Source: Acidimicrobiales bacterium
GTDB lineage: Bacteria; Actinomycetota; Acidimicrobiia; Acidimicrobiales; SHLQ01
Direction of reading: 5' to 3'
Assembly (NCBI GenBank): GCA_013002375.1
Contig: JABDJW010000062.1
Span: 1 to 15,992, forward strand
Length of the DNA stretch: 15,992 bases
Below, in pieces: positions 5,918 through 12,412 of the stretch; the first letter of the stretch is position 1, and every line of letters starts with the position of its first letter. Below the pieces are notes generated by a model. It searched no databases, was not told the DNA's origin, and was given only the letters and a program-made list of their open reading frames with translations. A program made the position numbers and the translations under genes.

Positions 5918-7558
5918 ATGAGCGACGCCAAACCGGCCACACCCGGCGAGTACGACGGGCTCCGCGACGACCCGATGTTCGCCCTTCCGCAGAAGGCGCC
6001 CTACGACCCGAGCTCCGGGCCGCGCAACATGGTCGTGCTGTTGCTCGACAGCCTGAACCGCCACCTGCTCGGCGCCTACGGGTCCGACGAGTTCGACACG
6101 CCGAACCTCGATCGGTTCGCGGCCCGCTCGATCCGGTTCGATCGGCACTATTCCGCCTCGTTGCCGTGCATGCCGGCCCGCCACGACCTGCTGTGCGGAT
6201 CGTGGGATTTCCTGTGGCGGCCCTGGGGCTCGATCGAGATCTGGGAGAACGCCATCACCCAAGACCTCCGCATGCACGGCGTCCAGAGCCAGCTGATCTC
6301 CGATCACCCCCACCTGTTCGAGACCGGGGGCGAAAACTACCACTGCGATTTCGGCGCCTGGGACTACGTGCGGGGCCACGAGGGTGATGCCTGGAAGCTG
6401 CGACCCGATCCGTCCTACATCGGCACCCCCGCCCTTCCCGCGGCCGAGGGTATGTTCCGTCGCGGCTACGACACCTCCCGCACCTACTTCAAGGCCGAGG
6501 CCGACTACCCCGGCCCCAAGACCATGGCGGCCACCGCCGACTGGCTCGATCACAACGCCCCGCACTTCCGGGCCAACGACGATCGCTTCTTCCTGTTCGT
6601 CGACGAGTTCGACCCCCACGAGCCCTTCGACACCCCCGAACCGTGGACGTACAAGTACCACGACCAACGCGACGTCGAGCTCACGATCTGGCCGCCCTAC
6701 AACAAAAACGCGGTCGGCAACGGCGCCCTCACCGAGGCCCAGGCGGTGCAGGTTCGCGCCAACTACGGCGCCAAGCTGTCGATGATCGATCACTGGTTCG
6801 GCAAGGTGCTCGACGCCATGGACCGCAACGATCTGTGGGCCGACACCGCGGTGGTGCTGTGCACCGATCACGGCCACTACCTGGGCGACAACGGCGGTGC
6901 GTTCGGCAAGCCCAGCCTGCCGATCTACAACACCTTGGGTCACATCCCGATGATCGTCGCCTGGCCCGGTGCCGAACCCGGCCAGTCTTCGGCGCTCACC
7001 ACCACGGTCGACGTCCACGCCACCATCGCCGAGGTGTTCGGCGTCGACACCGCCCACCGCACCCACGGCGTGTCGCTGAAGCCGCTGCTCGACGGCAGCC
7101 GGGAATCGGTGCGCGACTGGCTCCTGCAGGGCTACTTCGGCCGCGAGGTCAACGTCATCGACGCCGACGGCAAATACATCCGCACCGCCCCCAACGGCCC
7201 GTATCCGCTGTCGGTGTGGTCCAACCGATGGTCGACGATGCCGGTGCACGCCCTGCCCCGCTTCGGTCTGCCCAAGCCCGACAACAACGCCTACCTCGAC
7301 AAGATGCCCGGCTCGGACATCCCGGTGCTGCGCCAGCCCTTCACCGCGACCAACCACGGCGCCCACCCGTTCATGGGTATGCGACGGGCGGGTGGCCAAC
7401 ACCTGCTCTTCGACGCGGACGATCAAACCGAAACCGAAGACCTGTGCGGCTCGGCTCGCGAGGCCCACTACATCGAACTGCTGCGCCACGCGCTCGACGC
7501 GGTCGATGCCCCGGCCGAGCAATCGCAGCGGTTGGCGCTCGCGGGCCGCGACGCCTGA
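5918..7558 (+). CDS. Formylglycine-type sulfatase (alkaline phosphatase superfamily)
   Basis: 546 residues. The N-terminal metal site is LLLDSLNRH (D44). The sulfatase signature SLPCMPARHDLL holds the C-x-P-x-R motif with Cys 84, which formylglycine-generating enzyme would convert to formylglycine. The second metal site is CTDHGHYLGDNG (D317, H318), followed by GAFGKPS with Lys 331, then HIPMIVAWPG and HGVSLKPLLDG near the end of the core. The enzyme would hydrolyse a sulfate ester, or a phosphonate or phosphate ester in relatives; the substrate is not evident. The acidic pair usual after the first strand is Asp-Ser here, a variant known in the superfamily. There is no signal peptide, so the protein appears cytoplasmic. 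The start is fixed by the leaderless promoter. It converges with the receiver gene, leaving 4 bp between stops. No activating enzyme is encoded nearby. Confidence 0.92.
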   Translation: MSDAKPATPGEYDGLRDDPMFALPQKAPYDPSSGPRNMVVLLLDSLNRHLLGAYGSDEFDTPNLDRFAARSIRFDRHYSASLPCMPARHDLLCGSWDFLWRPWGSIEIWENAITQDLRMHGVQSQLISDHPHLFETGGENYHCDFGAWDYVRGHEGDAWKLRPDPSYIGTPALPAAEGMFRRGYDTSRTYFKAEADYPGPKTMAATADWLDHNAPHFRANDDRFFLFVDEFDPHEPFDTPEPWTYKYHDQRDVELTIWPPYNKNAVGNGALTEAQAVQVRANYGAKLSMIDHWFGKVLDAMDRNDLWADTAVVLCTDHGHYLGDNGGAFGKPSLPIYNTLGHIPMIVAWPGAEPGQSSALTTTVDVHATIAEVFGVDTAHRTHGVSLKPLLDGSRESVRDWLLQGYFGREVNVIDADGKYIRTAPNGPYPLSVWSNRWSTMPVHALPRFGLPKPDNNAYLDKMPGSDIPVLRQPFTATNHGAHPFMGMRRAGGQHLLFDADDQTETEDLCGSAREAHYIELLRHALDAVDAPAEQSQRLALAGRDA

Positions 7559-7562
7559 TCGG

Positions 7563-7964
7563 CTAAGAGATCGCCGGCTCGTCAGCCGCGGGGAGCGGGG
7601 CCGGATCGAGCGCGAGCTGGACCGCCTTGCGGATCTGGAACGACGTGAGCGGCTTCACCAGCCAGGAATCGGCCTCGGCCTTGCCGGCCAGCCATTCGTC
7701 GGCGTCGCGATCGAGCAGGATCATGACCTGCGCGTCGTCGAGGCGGCCCATGCGCATTTCCTGCTTCAACAGCATCGAGGTGGCCATGCCCCCCATGTTG
7801 CCGATCTGCAGATCGAGCATCACGAGCTCGGGCAGGATCTGCTTGCAGGCCTGCTGGACGTGGGCCCCTTCATGGACCCGAAAAACGTTGTGGGCACCGC
7901 CCACCGCGGCATCGATGTCGTCGTACAGATGGTCGGCGTCGGTTGCCAGGAGTATGTCGGCCAC
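7563..7964 (-). CDS. Stand-alone response-regulator receiver-like protein
   Basis: 133 residues from GTG 7964, one receiver domain and a short tail. Strand 1 is DILLATDADH (D9 or D11 as the acidic pocket), the phosphoacceptor strand is PELVMLDLQIGNMGG (D51), and the end strand is SWLVKPLTSFQIRKAV with the conserved Lys-Pro (K104-P105). The Ser/Thr normally ending strand 4 appears to be Asp 85 (VMILLDRD), so phosphorylation switching may differ. There is no output domain; such proteins act on partners, like CheY or Spo0F. The start is chosen by a TACGCT box 7 nt upstream. In-frame starts further up (ATG 8003, 8075) add residues unlike any receiver. It is divergent from the STAS gene, about 200 bp away, and no histidine kinase is in the window. 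Confidence 0.75.
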   Translation of the reverse strand: MADILLATDADHLYDDIDAAVGGAHNVFRVHEGAHVQQACKQILPELVMLDLQIGNMGGMATSMLLKQEMRMGRLDDAQVMILLDRDADEWLAGKAEADSWLVKPLTSFQIRKAVQLALDPAPLPAADEPAIS

Positions 7965-7977
7965 GGCTGCGAGCGTA
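7965..7977 (-). promoter_or_regulatory. Leaderless promoter of the receiver gene
   Basis: TACGCT (7977..7972) is followed by 7 nt and GTG at 7964, the same hexamer and near-identical spacing as upstream of 815 and 15479. Confidence 0.5.
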
Positions 7978-8079
7978 GCCGAATCGCGATCCCCGGGAAC
8001 CATTGGCGCACCGCCGACGTCTGTACCCGATGAGGTGTGACCGACACCGCACGCAGTAGGCGAAGGCGGCGGCAAGGGC

Positions 8080-8166
8080 TAGCCTGTGACATTCCCCACC
8101 AGTGGCTCATCGCTCTGCTCGAAAAGTCGTGCCGAACCATTGGGGTGGCCTTTTGAGGAGGGTCAA
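8080..8166 (+). promoter_or_regulatory. Promoter, leader and ribosome binding site of the STAS gene
   Basis: TAGCCT (8080-8085) is a -10 candidate, predicting a leader of about 75 nt. A strong Shine-Dalgarno, GAGGAGGG, lies just before the ATG at 8167 with about 5 nt spacing. This is the clearest SD-led start in the window, unlike its leaderless neighbours. The frame is open upstream to 8086, but that stretch shows no STAS similarity. Confidence 0.55.
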
Positions 8167-8517
8167 ATGCTCGAAGTCGAAAACGAAACCACCGAGGATT
8201 ACGCAACGTGTCGCCCCGTCGGCGAGATCGATGCCTACACGGTTGGTCAGTTTCGAGAAGCGCTCACCGAGCATGCCGAAGCCCCGAAGCTGCTGATCGA
8301 TCTCAGCCAGGTGCCGTTCATCGATTCCGCCGGTCTCGGCGCGCTGATCGGCGGCATCCGCCGGGTGCGCGAGAACCAGGGCATCGTGGCAGTGTTCTGC
8401 GATCGCGAGGCCCTCATCCGACTGCTCCACACCACCGGCTTCGACCGCATCGTGCCCGTCGCCGAATCCCTCGACGCTGCCGTGGACGCCCTCAACAACC
8501 CCTCCGACGACGCCTAG
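8167..8517 (+). CDS. STAS-domain anti-sigma factor antagonist
   Basis: 116 residues, the usual size of SpoIIAA/RsbV-type proteins. The fold reads in order: GEIDAYTVGQFREAL (19-33), the central strand LLIDLSQVPFIDSAGLGAL (42-60) with the conserved phosphorylatable Ser 54 in DSAGL, IVAVFCDREALIRLLHTTGFDRI (73-95) and a last helix. Such proteins release a sigma factor by binding its anti-sigma kinase when unphosphorylated, in the cytoplasm. No anti-sigma kinase, PP2C phosphatase or sigma factor is in the window, so its partners are elsewhere. The receiver protein divergent to it may be functionally linked (inference). The ATG at 8167 is fixed by the strong ribosome binding site. Confidence 0.9.
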   Translation: MLEVENETTEDYATCRPVGEIDAYTVGQFREALTEHAEAPKLLIDLSQVPFIDSAGLGALIGGIRRVRENQGIVAVFCDREALIRLLHTTGFDRIVPVAESLDAAVDALNNPSDDA

Positions 8518-8523
8518 GCGGCA

Positions 8524-8564
8524 ACCCTTCGGGTCGCTCGAGTTGCTCGCCAGAGGCTCGCAAC
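8524..8564. terminator. Hairpins between the convergent STAS and ATPase genes
   Basis: The 75-bp gap holds ACCC-TTC-GGGT (8524-8534) and GTTGC/GCAAC (8542-8546 with 8560-8564). Neither has a T-tract. Position between two convergent stops (8517 and 8593) makes a bidirectional terminator plausible. Confidence 0.35.
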
Positions 8565-8592
8565 GTCGCCTTCCGGAACTCGCCGCCAGGGG

Positions 8593-9696
8593 TCAACCGG
8601 GAAAGAGTTGCGCCTGCACCTGGCGGAGGCCGTCGAGGTCGCACACGTCGTCGGCCAGCAACGCCACCCGCGCCTGCGGCACGTCTTCGCCGATCTCCTC
8701 GGTGAGCTCGGCCAGCGCATTGGCCTCGCGCTCGGCCAGGGTCTGATAGTCGAGCAGGGCCTGCCAGCAATCCGATCGCTCCGGTGAGGTGTTCCGCTGC
8801 TTCTTGGCCACCTCGGCCGCGGTGATCGCAGTCGAGTACGGATGCAACCGGTTGGCCACCAGCGCCCGCACCTCGATGCCGCCCTCGAGCAACTGCTGGG
8901 CGAAGAACTTGGCGTTCTCGACCGCGTCGGGCCGGGGTGAGGCCACCAACACGAAGCAGGCGTCGTCGCTCGACAGCAGAGCCCGCACTTCCTGGGCCCG
9001 CTGGCTGAAGCCGGCCTCCATACCCTCGAAGGCCCGGAAGAACGCCAGCGCGTCGTCGACCACGTCGGTGCCGACGATGCGCGACAGCTGACGCACCAGG
9101 GCCTGGGTCGCGGCGCCGACGGCCCGCACCACCCCGCGCCCCGGCGCCATCAACGCCCGGTACAGCCGGTTCTCGAGCAGCCGGGTGAGCATGCCGGGCG
9201 CTTCCAGAAAATCGAGCGCGTTGCGGCTGGGAGGCGTGTCGACCACCAACAGATCGAAGCGTTCCTCGTGGTACAGCTCGTACAGCTTCTCCATCGCCAT
9301 GTACTCCTGCGTGCCCGACATCGCGGTGGAGATGTTCTGGTAGAAGCGGTTGTTGTGGATCCGGGCCGCTTGCTCGTCGTCGCCGGCATAGCGGGCGATC
9401 AGATCGTCGAACGTGCCCTTGGTGTCGAGCATCAGCGCCCACATCTCGCCAGTCTCGGCGAAGCCTGGGTCGACCGGCCCGACGTCGATGCGGGTCGGCG
9501 TGTTGCCCAGCGCCTCCAGGCCCAGCGCGTCGGCCAGCCGCTTGGCCGGATCGATCGTGACCACCACCGCCCGGCGACCGCGCTCGGCCGCTTCGAGCGC
9601 CACCGCAGCCGCGCTCGTGGTCTTGCCGACCCCGCCGGTACCGACGCACACCACGACCCGGTGGTCGTCGATGATCGAACCCAACGGCGCGATCAC
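8593..9696 (-). CDS. Get3/ArsA-like ATPase, second subunit (Rv3680-like)
   Basis: 367 residues. Walker A is GTGGVGKTT (near residues 19-27): the lysine that gives ArsA/Get3 proteins their GKGGVGK signature is Thr here. Other motifs are intact: TIDPAKRLADALG (the ArsA DPA motif), TQEYMAMEKLYEL and VVDTPPSRNALDFL (switch II). These segments match my memory of mycobacterial Rv3680, the partner of Rv3679. ArsA/Get3 proteins are dimeric cytosolic ATPases that guide tail-anchored proteins or act in anion resistance; in mycobacteria the pair has been linked to stress tolerance. There are no metal-binding Cys clusters of arsenite pumps. The GTG start at 9696 overlaps the upstream stop as GTGA, with GGAGG 7 nt before it, so the two subunits are translationally coupled. 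Confidence 0.88.
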   Translation of the reverse strand: MIAPLGSIIDDHRVVVCVGTGGVGKTTSAAAVALEAAERGRRAVVVTIDPAKRLADALGLEALGNTPTRIDVGPVDPGFAETGEMWALMLDTKGTFDDLIARYAGDDEQAARIHNNRFYQNISTAMSGTQEYMAMEKLYELYHEERFDLLVVDTPPSRNALDFLEAPGMLTRLLENRLYRALMAPGRGVVRAVGAATQALVRQLSRIVGTDVVDDALAFFRAFEGMEAGFSQRAQEVRALLSSDDACFVLVASPRPDAVENAKFFAQQLLEGGIEVRALVANRLHPYSTAITAAEVAKKQRNTSPERSDCWQALLDYQTLAEREANALAELTEEIGEDVPQARVALLADDVCDLDGLRQVQAQLFPG

Positions 9697-10628
9697 GAGT
9701 TGGCCTCCGGCAGTTGCTCGATCGATTTCACGAGGTGCTGGGCCAGCTCGTCGATCTGTCTCGGGCCGACCTCGGTGGTGAACAGGAAGGGCAGCTCCAG
9801 GTGGGGGAGCGGCAGCTCGCGGGCCAATCGCTCGACCTGGGCCGCCTGGTTCCGTGCCCGGTGCCGTCGTAACTCGATGGCGATGTCGAGGTCGGTGGCC
9901 AGCTGCCCCGACACCCGAGGCCGATCACCATCGAGCGCGAGGGGTGGATACAGCCCGTTCACCACCACCGGCGCGAGGTGGACGCCGACCCGATCCTCGA
10001 GGGTGAACGCGGTTTCGATCATCTCGTTCACCGGTGTCTCCTCGGGTAGTGCCACCAACAGAATCCGGCTGCGGGCCGCATCGTTCAGCATGGCCAACAC
10101 GTCCTCGGCCTGGACCCTGATCGGCCCTGCGGTGGCGGTCTCGGCCAGGGACGCCGGCGATTGCAGGAACGTGATGGCATGCCCGGCCGCGGGTGCATCG
10201 ACCACCAACAGATCGGCATCGCCCTCCCGTTCGAGCTGTTTGATCTTGGCCAGGATCAACAGATCCTTCACGCCCGGTGTCGCCGAGGAGATCACCTCCA
10301 GCGCCCCGCTCTTGCGCAGTCGCTTGGCCACCCGGGCGAAGCCTTTGTCCTGCAGCCACTCCACCAGGGCGTCGTCCGACGCCACCAACCGGCCCCGCAC
10401 CGACCCGCCGCTGCGGTGGGCGTACAACTCAATCGGTTCGTAAACCAGCGGGCCCGACTCGAACAATGTGGGTAGTCCGGGCGTAGCCTCAAGGGCGATG
10501 AGGTCGACCGTCAGCCCCACCTGGGCCGCTGCCCGCGCCACCGCTGCCGCGGTGGTGGTTTTGCCGACGCCGCCCTTGCCCGCGACGACCAGGAGCCGCG
10601 ATGCGGTGAAGAAGGCCTCGGGAGTCAT
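9693..10628 (-). CDS. Get3/ArsA-like ATPase, first subunit (Rv3679-like)
   Basis: 311 residues. Walker A is the full ArsA-type GKGGVGKTT (17-25) with the signature Lys 18. The segment where ArsA proteins have DPA reads ALEATPGLPTLF, so that motif is lost. Switch II reads VVDAPAAGHAITFL, close to the ArsA/Get3 form. The stretches PGVKDLLILAKIKQLE and VALPEETPVNEM fit Rv3679-type proteins as I recall them. It is first in a two-gene operon with the ATPase at 8593-9696 and probably forms a heterodimer with it. The ATG at 10628 lies 2 bp from the divergent NfeD start. A TACTCT box 8 nt upstream, inside the NfeD coding region, may make it leaderless. An arsenite-pump role is unlikely: no arsB or arsR is near. 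Confidence 0.88.
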   Translation of the reverse strand: MTPEAFFTASRLLVVAGKGGVGKTTTAAAVARAAAQVGLTVDLIALEATPGLPTLFESGPLVYEPIELYAHRSGGSVRGRLVASDDALVEWLQDKGFARVAKRLRKSGALEVISSATPGVKDLLILAKIKQLEREGDADLLVVDAPAAGHAITFLQSPASLAETATAGPIRVQAEDVLAMLNDAARSRILLVALPEETPVNEMIETAFTLEDRVGVHLAPVVVNGLYPPLALDGDRPRVSGQLATDLDIAIELRRHRARNQAAQVERLARELPLPHLELPFLFTTEVGPRQIDELAQHLVKSIEQLPEANS

Positions 10629-10630
10629 CG
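10620..10630 (+). promoter_or_regulatory. Ribosome binding site of the NfeD-like gene, inside the divergent ATPase gene
   Basis: GGGAG (10620-10624) lies 6 nt before GTG 10631 and supports that start. It sits within the first codons of the ATPase gene on the other strand, so the NfeD mRNA leader is antisense to the ATPase 5' end. No -10 box was recognised for this gene. Confidence 0.5.
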
Positions 10631-10642
10631 GTGCGTAGAGTA
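10629..10642 (-). promoter_or_regulatory. Candidate near-leaderless promoter of the ATPase operon
   Basis: TACTCT (10642..10637) ends 8 nt before the ATG at 10628. The box lies inside codons 3-4 of the divergent NfeD gene. The spacing is slightly longer than at the other leaderless starts. Confidence 0.4.
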
Positions 10643-11962
10643 TCGGCCCGCCTCGGCGTCCTCGCAGCTTCGCTCCTCGCGTTGTCCGGTGCCCTGCTCG
10701 CGATGGTGCTCGCTGCGGCGGCGCCGGTCGCGGCCCAAACCGACGGCGAGGCCGACACCAGCTCGGCCCCGCCCGGCTTCGTCGACATCATCGAGGTCGA
10801 CGGGTTACTCGATCCGGTGCTGGCCGATTTCATCGAACGTTCGCTCGACGAAGCCGAAGAAGACGGCGCCCAGACCCTGGTGCTCCAGGTCGACAGCGAG
10901 GGTTCGGTCATCAGCGACGAACGCCTCGTCGAGCTCACCGAACGCATCGCTGCCTCGCCGGTTTCGGTCGTCGCCTGGGTCGGACCGTCGGGCGCCAAGC
11001 TCCGGGGCGGCACCGCGCAGCTGGCCGCCGCCTTCGACATCCGGGGCATCTCCGGCGGTTCGAGCATCGGCGATCTCGGCGTCACCATCGTCGACCCCGA
11101 GTTGATCGCGGCCGCCTACGGCGACCAGGTTCCCCGCCTTCGGTCGCGCAGCCTCGGGTACGACGACGCCGGCCAGACCGGCATCGCGATGCAGGCCCCG
11201 ACCATCGGCGATTTCCTGATCGCCCTGCCGGGCTTCGAGACCGAGCAGGTCACCGGCGAGGATGGCCAGACCCGCCTTCAGCCCATCACCGTGTCCCGCT
11301 TCGGTGCCTTGTCGTTGCTCGATCAGCTGTTCCACACCATGGCCAGCCCGGCGGTCGCCTATCTGCTGCTCATCATCGGCCTCGGCCTCTTGGTGTTCGA
11401 GCTGTTCACCGCGGGCATCGGTGTGGCCGGCGTCGTCGGCGCCGGCTTCTTCCTGGGTGGGTGTTACGGCCTGGCGGTCCTGCCGACTCGGCCGTGGGCC
11501 ATCGCCCTGCTCGTCGGGTGCGCGCTGGCGTTCGCCATCGACATCCAGACCGGTGTACCGCGCTTCTGGACGGCGGCCGGCACCGTCATGCTCATCATCG
11601 GCACCTTCTGGTTGTACGACGGCGTGTCGCTGCCCTGGCTCACTGCGGTCGTCGGCATCGGCGGCATGCTCATCGCCATGATCAACGGCATGCCGGCCAT
11701 GGTCCGCACCCGGTTCAGCACGCCGACGATCGGCCGCGAGTGGATGGTGGGCGAACAGGGTGTGGCCGTCGACGCGATCGATCCCGAAGGAACCGTCCGA
11801 GTCCGCGATTCGGTCTGGCGGGCTCGCACCAATCGGGCCACGCCCATCGCAGCAGGTGACTCCCTCGAAGTCATCGAGGTCGATGGCCTGCTGCTCGAGG
11901 TCGCCCCCCTCGAGGGCGCGGCCCGCGACTACCGCGAACGGGCCACCGCTCCCGACGCCTAG
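10631..11962 (+). CDS. NfeD-like membrane protein with a degenerate ClpP-type domain
   Basis: 443 residues in the layout of long NfeD proteins. There is a signal peptide or first membrane helix (VRRVSARLGVLAASLLAL, AxA near 34). A ClpP/S49-like domain spans ~50-215: VDIIEVDGLLDPVLADFI, then LVLQVDSEGSVIS where active members have LDTPGG, then VAWVGPSGAKLRGG where they have a Ser in SAG. About five membrane helices span ~240-352, with the NfeD glycine-rich GLGLLVFELFTAGIG. A C-terminal OB-like domain (~368-425) begins GREWMVGEQGVAVDA. NfeD proteins pair with stomatin/flotillin-like membrane scaffolds and take part in membrane organisation or proteolysis. The catalytic Ser is not recognisable, so this may be a pseudo-protease. 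The GTG start is supported by GGGAG and the signal peptide. No stomatin gene is adjacent in this window. Confidence 0.85.
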   Translation: MRRVSARLGVLAASLLALSGALLAMVLAAAAPVAAQTDGEADTSSAPPGFVDIIEVDGLLDPVLADFIERSLDEAEEDGAQTLVLQVDSEGSVISDERLVELTERIAASPVSVVAWVGPSGAKLRGGTAQLAAAFDIRGISGGSSIGDLGVTIVDPELIAAAYGDQVPRLRSRSLGYDDAGQTGIAMQAPTIGDFLIALPGFETEQVTGEDGQTRLQPITVSRFGALSLLDQLFHTMASPAVAYLLLIIGLGLLVFELFTAGIGVAGVVGAGFFLGGCYGLAVLPTRPWAIALLVGCALAFAIDIQTGVPRFWTAAGTVMLIIGTFWLYDGVSLPWLTAVVGIGGMLIAMINGMPAMVRTRFSTPTIGREWMVGEQGVAVDAIDPEGTVRVRDSVWRARTNRATPIAAGDSLEVIEVDGLLLEVAPLEGAARDYRERATAPDA

Positions 11963-11980
11963 CTGAAATTCTTGCCGCCA

Positions 11981-11997
11981 ACCACCGTGGCGGTGGT
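11981..11997 (+). terminator. Hairpin after the NfeD-like gene
   Basis: ACCACCG (11981-11987), loop TGG, CGGTGGT (11991-11997) form a 7-bp stem with a 3-nt loop, 18 nt after the stop codon. It lacks a T-tract but is well placed to end NfeD transcription before the WhiB promoter. Confidence 0.5.
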
Positions 11998-12025
11998 CAA
12001 TCGCAAGAAGAACGGGTGCGGCGGC

Positions 12026-12063
12026 GTCAGGTACGTGTCAGAAAGTGACCCTTGTCACCTGAC
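12026..12063. promoter_or_regulatory. Nested inverted repeats over the WhiB -35: probable operator
   Basis: Outer arms GTCAGGT (12026-12032) and ACCTGAC (12057-12063) enclose an inner GTGAC-CCTT-GTCAC (12045-12058). An additional TGTCAG sits at 12036-12041. The right half covers the -35 box TTGTCA, where a bound protein would block or recruit RNA polymerase. Confidence 0.5.
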
Positions 12064-12099
12064 GAACGCCGCGGTTAGGGTCCGACGTGGAGATAGGGG
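12052..12099 (+). promoter_or_regulatory. Promoter and ribosome binding site of the WhiB gene
   Basis: The -35 is TTGTCA (12052-12057, five of six matches to TTGACA). The spacer is 18 bp and the -10 is TAGGGT (12076-12081). The predicted start is near 12088, giving a ~19-nt leader with GGAG and AGGGG (12095-12099) 7 nt before the ATG. It is the only promoter in the window with both boxes close to consensus. Confidence 0.65.
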
Positions 12100-12106
12100 C
12101 TGAGTT

Positions 12107-12412
12107 ATGCCGAAGACCATCGTGCGATCCGGGCCGGCCGCGCCCGAGCACACCAAGAGCCGCAAGACCCGGGATGAATGGCGCTTGCGGGCCGCATGTC
12201 GCGGTCCCCAGGCCGCTGTCTTCTTCCCGCCACCGGAATTCGAACGCAAGGACGACAAACGCGAGCGCGAACGTCGGGCCAAGGCGATCTGCCGCACCTG
12301 CCCGGTGCTCGACGAATGCCGCAGCTACGCGGTCACGATTCGCGAACCCCACGGCATCTGGGGTGGCCTCAACGAGTTCGAGCGCCGCGACGTCGCCGCG
12401 TCGTCGTCCTAG
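12107..12412 (+). CDS. WhiB-family iron-sulfur transcriptional regulator
   Basis: 101 residues. The four Fe-S cluster cysteines are C31, C62, C65 and C71, in the spacing C-x30-C-x2-C-x5-C (AACRGP, then AICRTCPVLDEC). The WhiB turn GIWGG is at 83-87 and is followed by the basic end LNEFERRDV, which binds DNA or the sigma factor. WhiB proteins carry an O2/NO-sensitive [4Fe-4S] cluster and usually act by binding region 4 of the principal sigma factor. A residue stretch rich in Lys, Arg and Glu (ERKDDKRERERR, 46-57) separates C31 from the CxxC pair. In mycobacteria whiB4 lies beside Rv3679-Rv3680; here a WhiB lies ~1.5 kb from the matching pair, but orthology to WhiB4 is not shown. Its stop codon overlaps that of convergent selB. 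Confidence 0.93.
   Translation: MPKTIVRSGPAAPEHTKSRKTRDEWRLRAACRGPQAAVFFPPPEFERKDDKRERERRAKAICRTCPVLDECRSYAVTIREPHGIWGGLNEFERRDVAASSS

Noticed and set aside
8593..10628. Arsenite efflux ATPase (ArsA) operon
   Set aside because: The metal-binding cysteines of ArsA are absent, there is no arsB, arsD or arsR near, and the second subunit reads as Rv3680-like.
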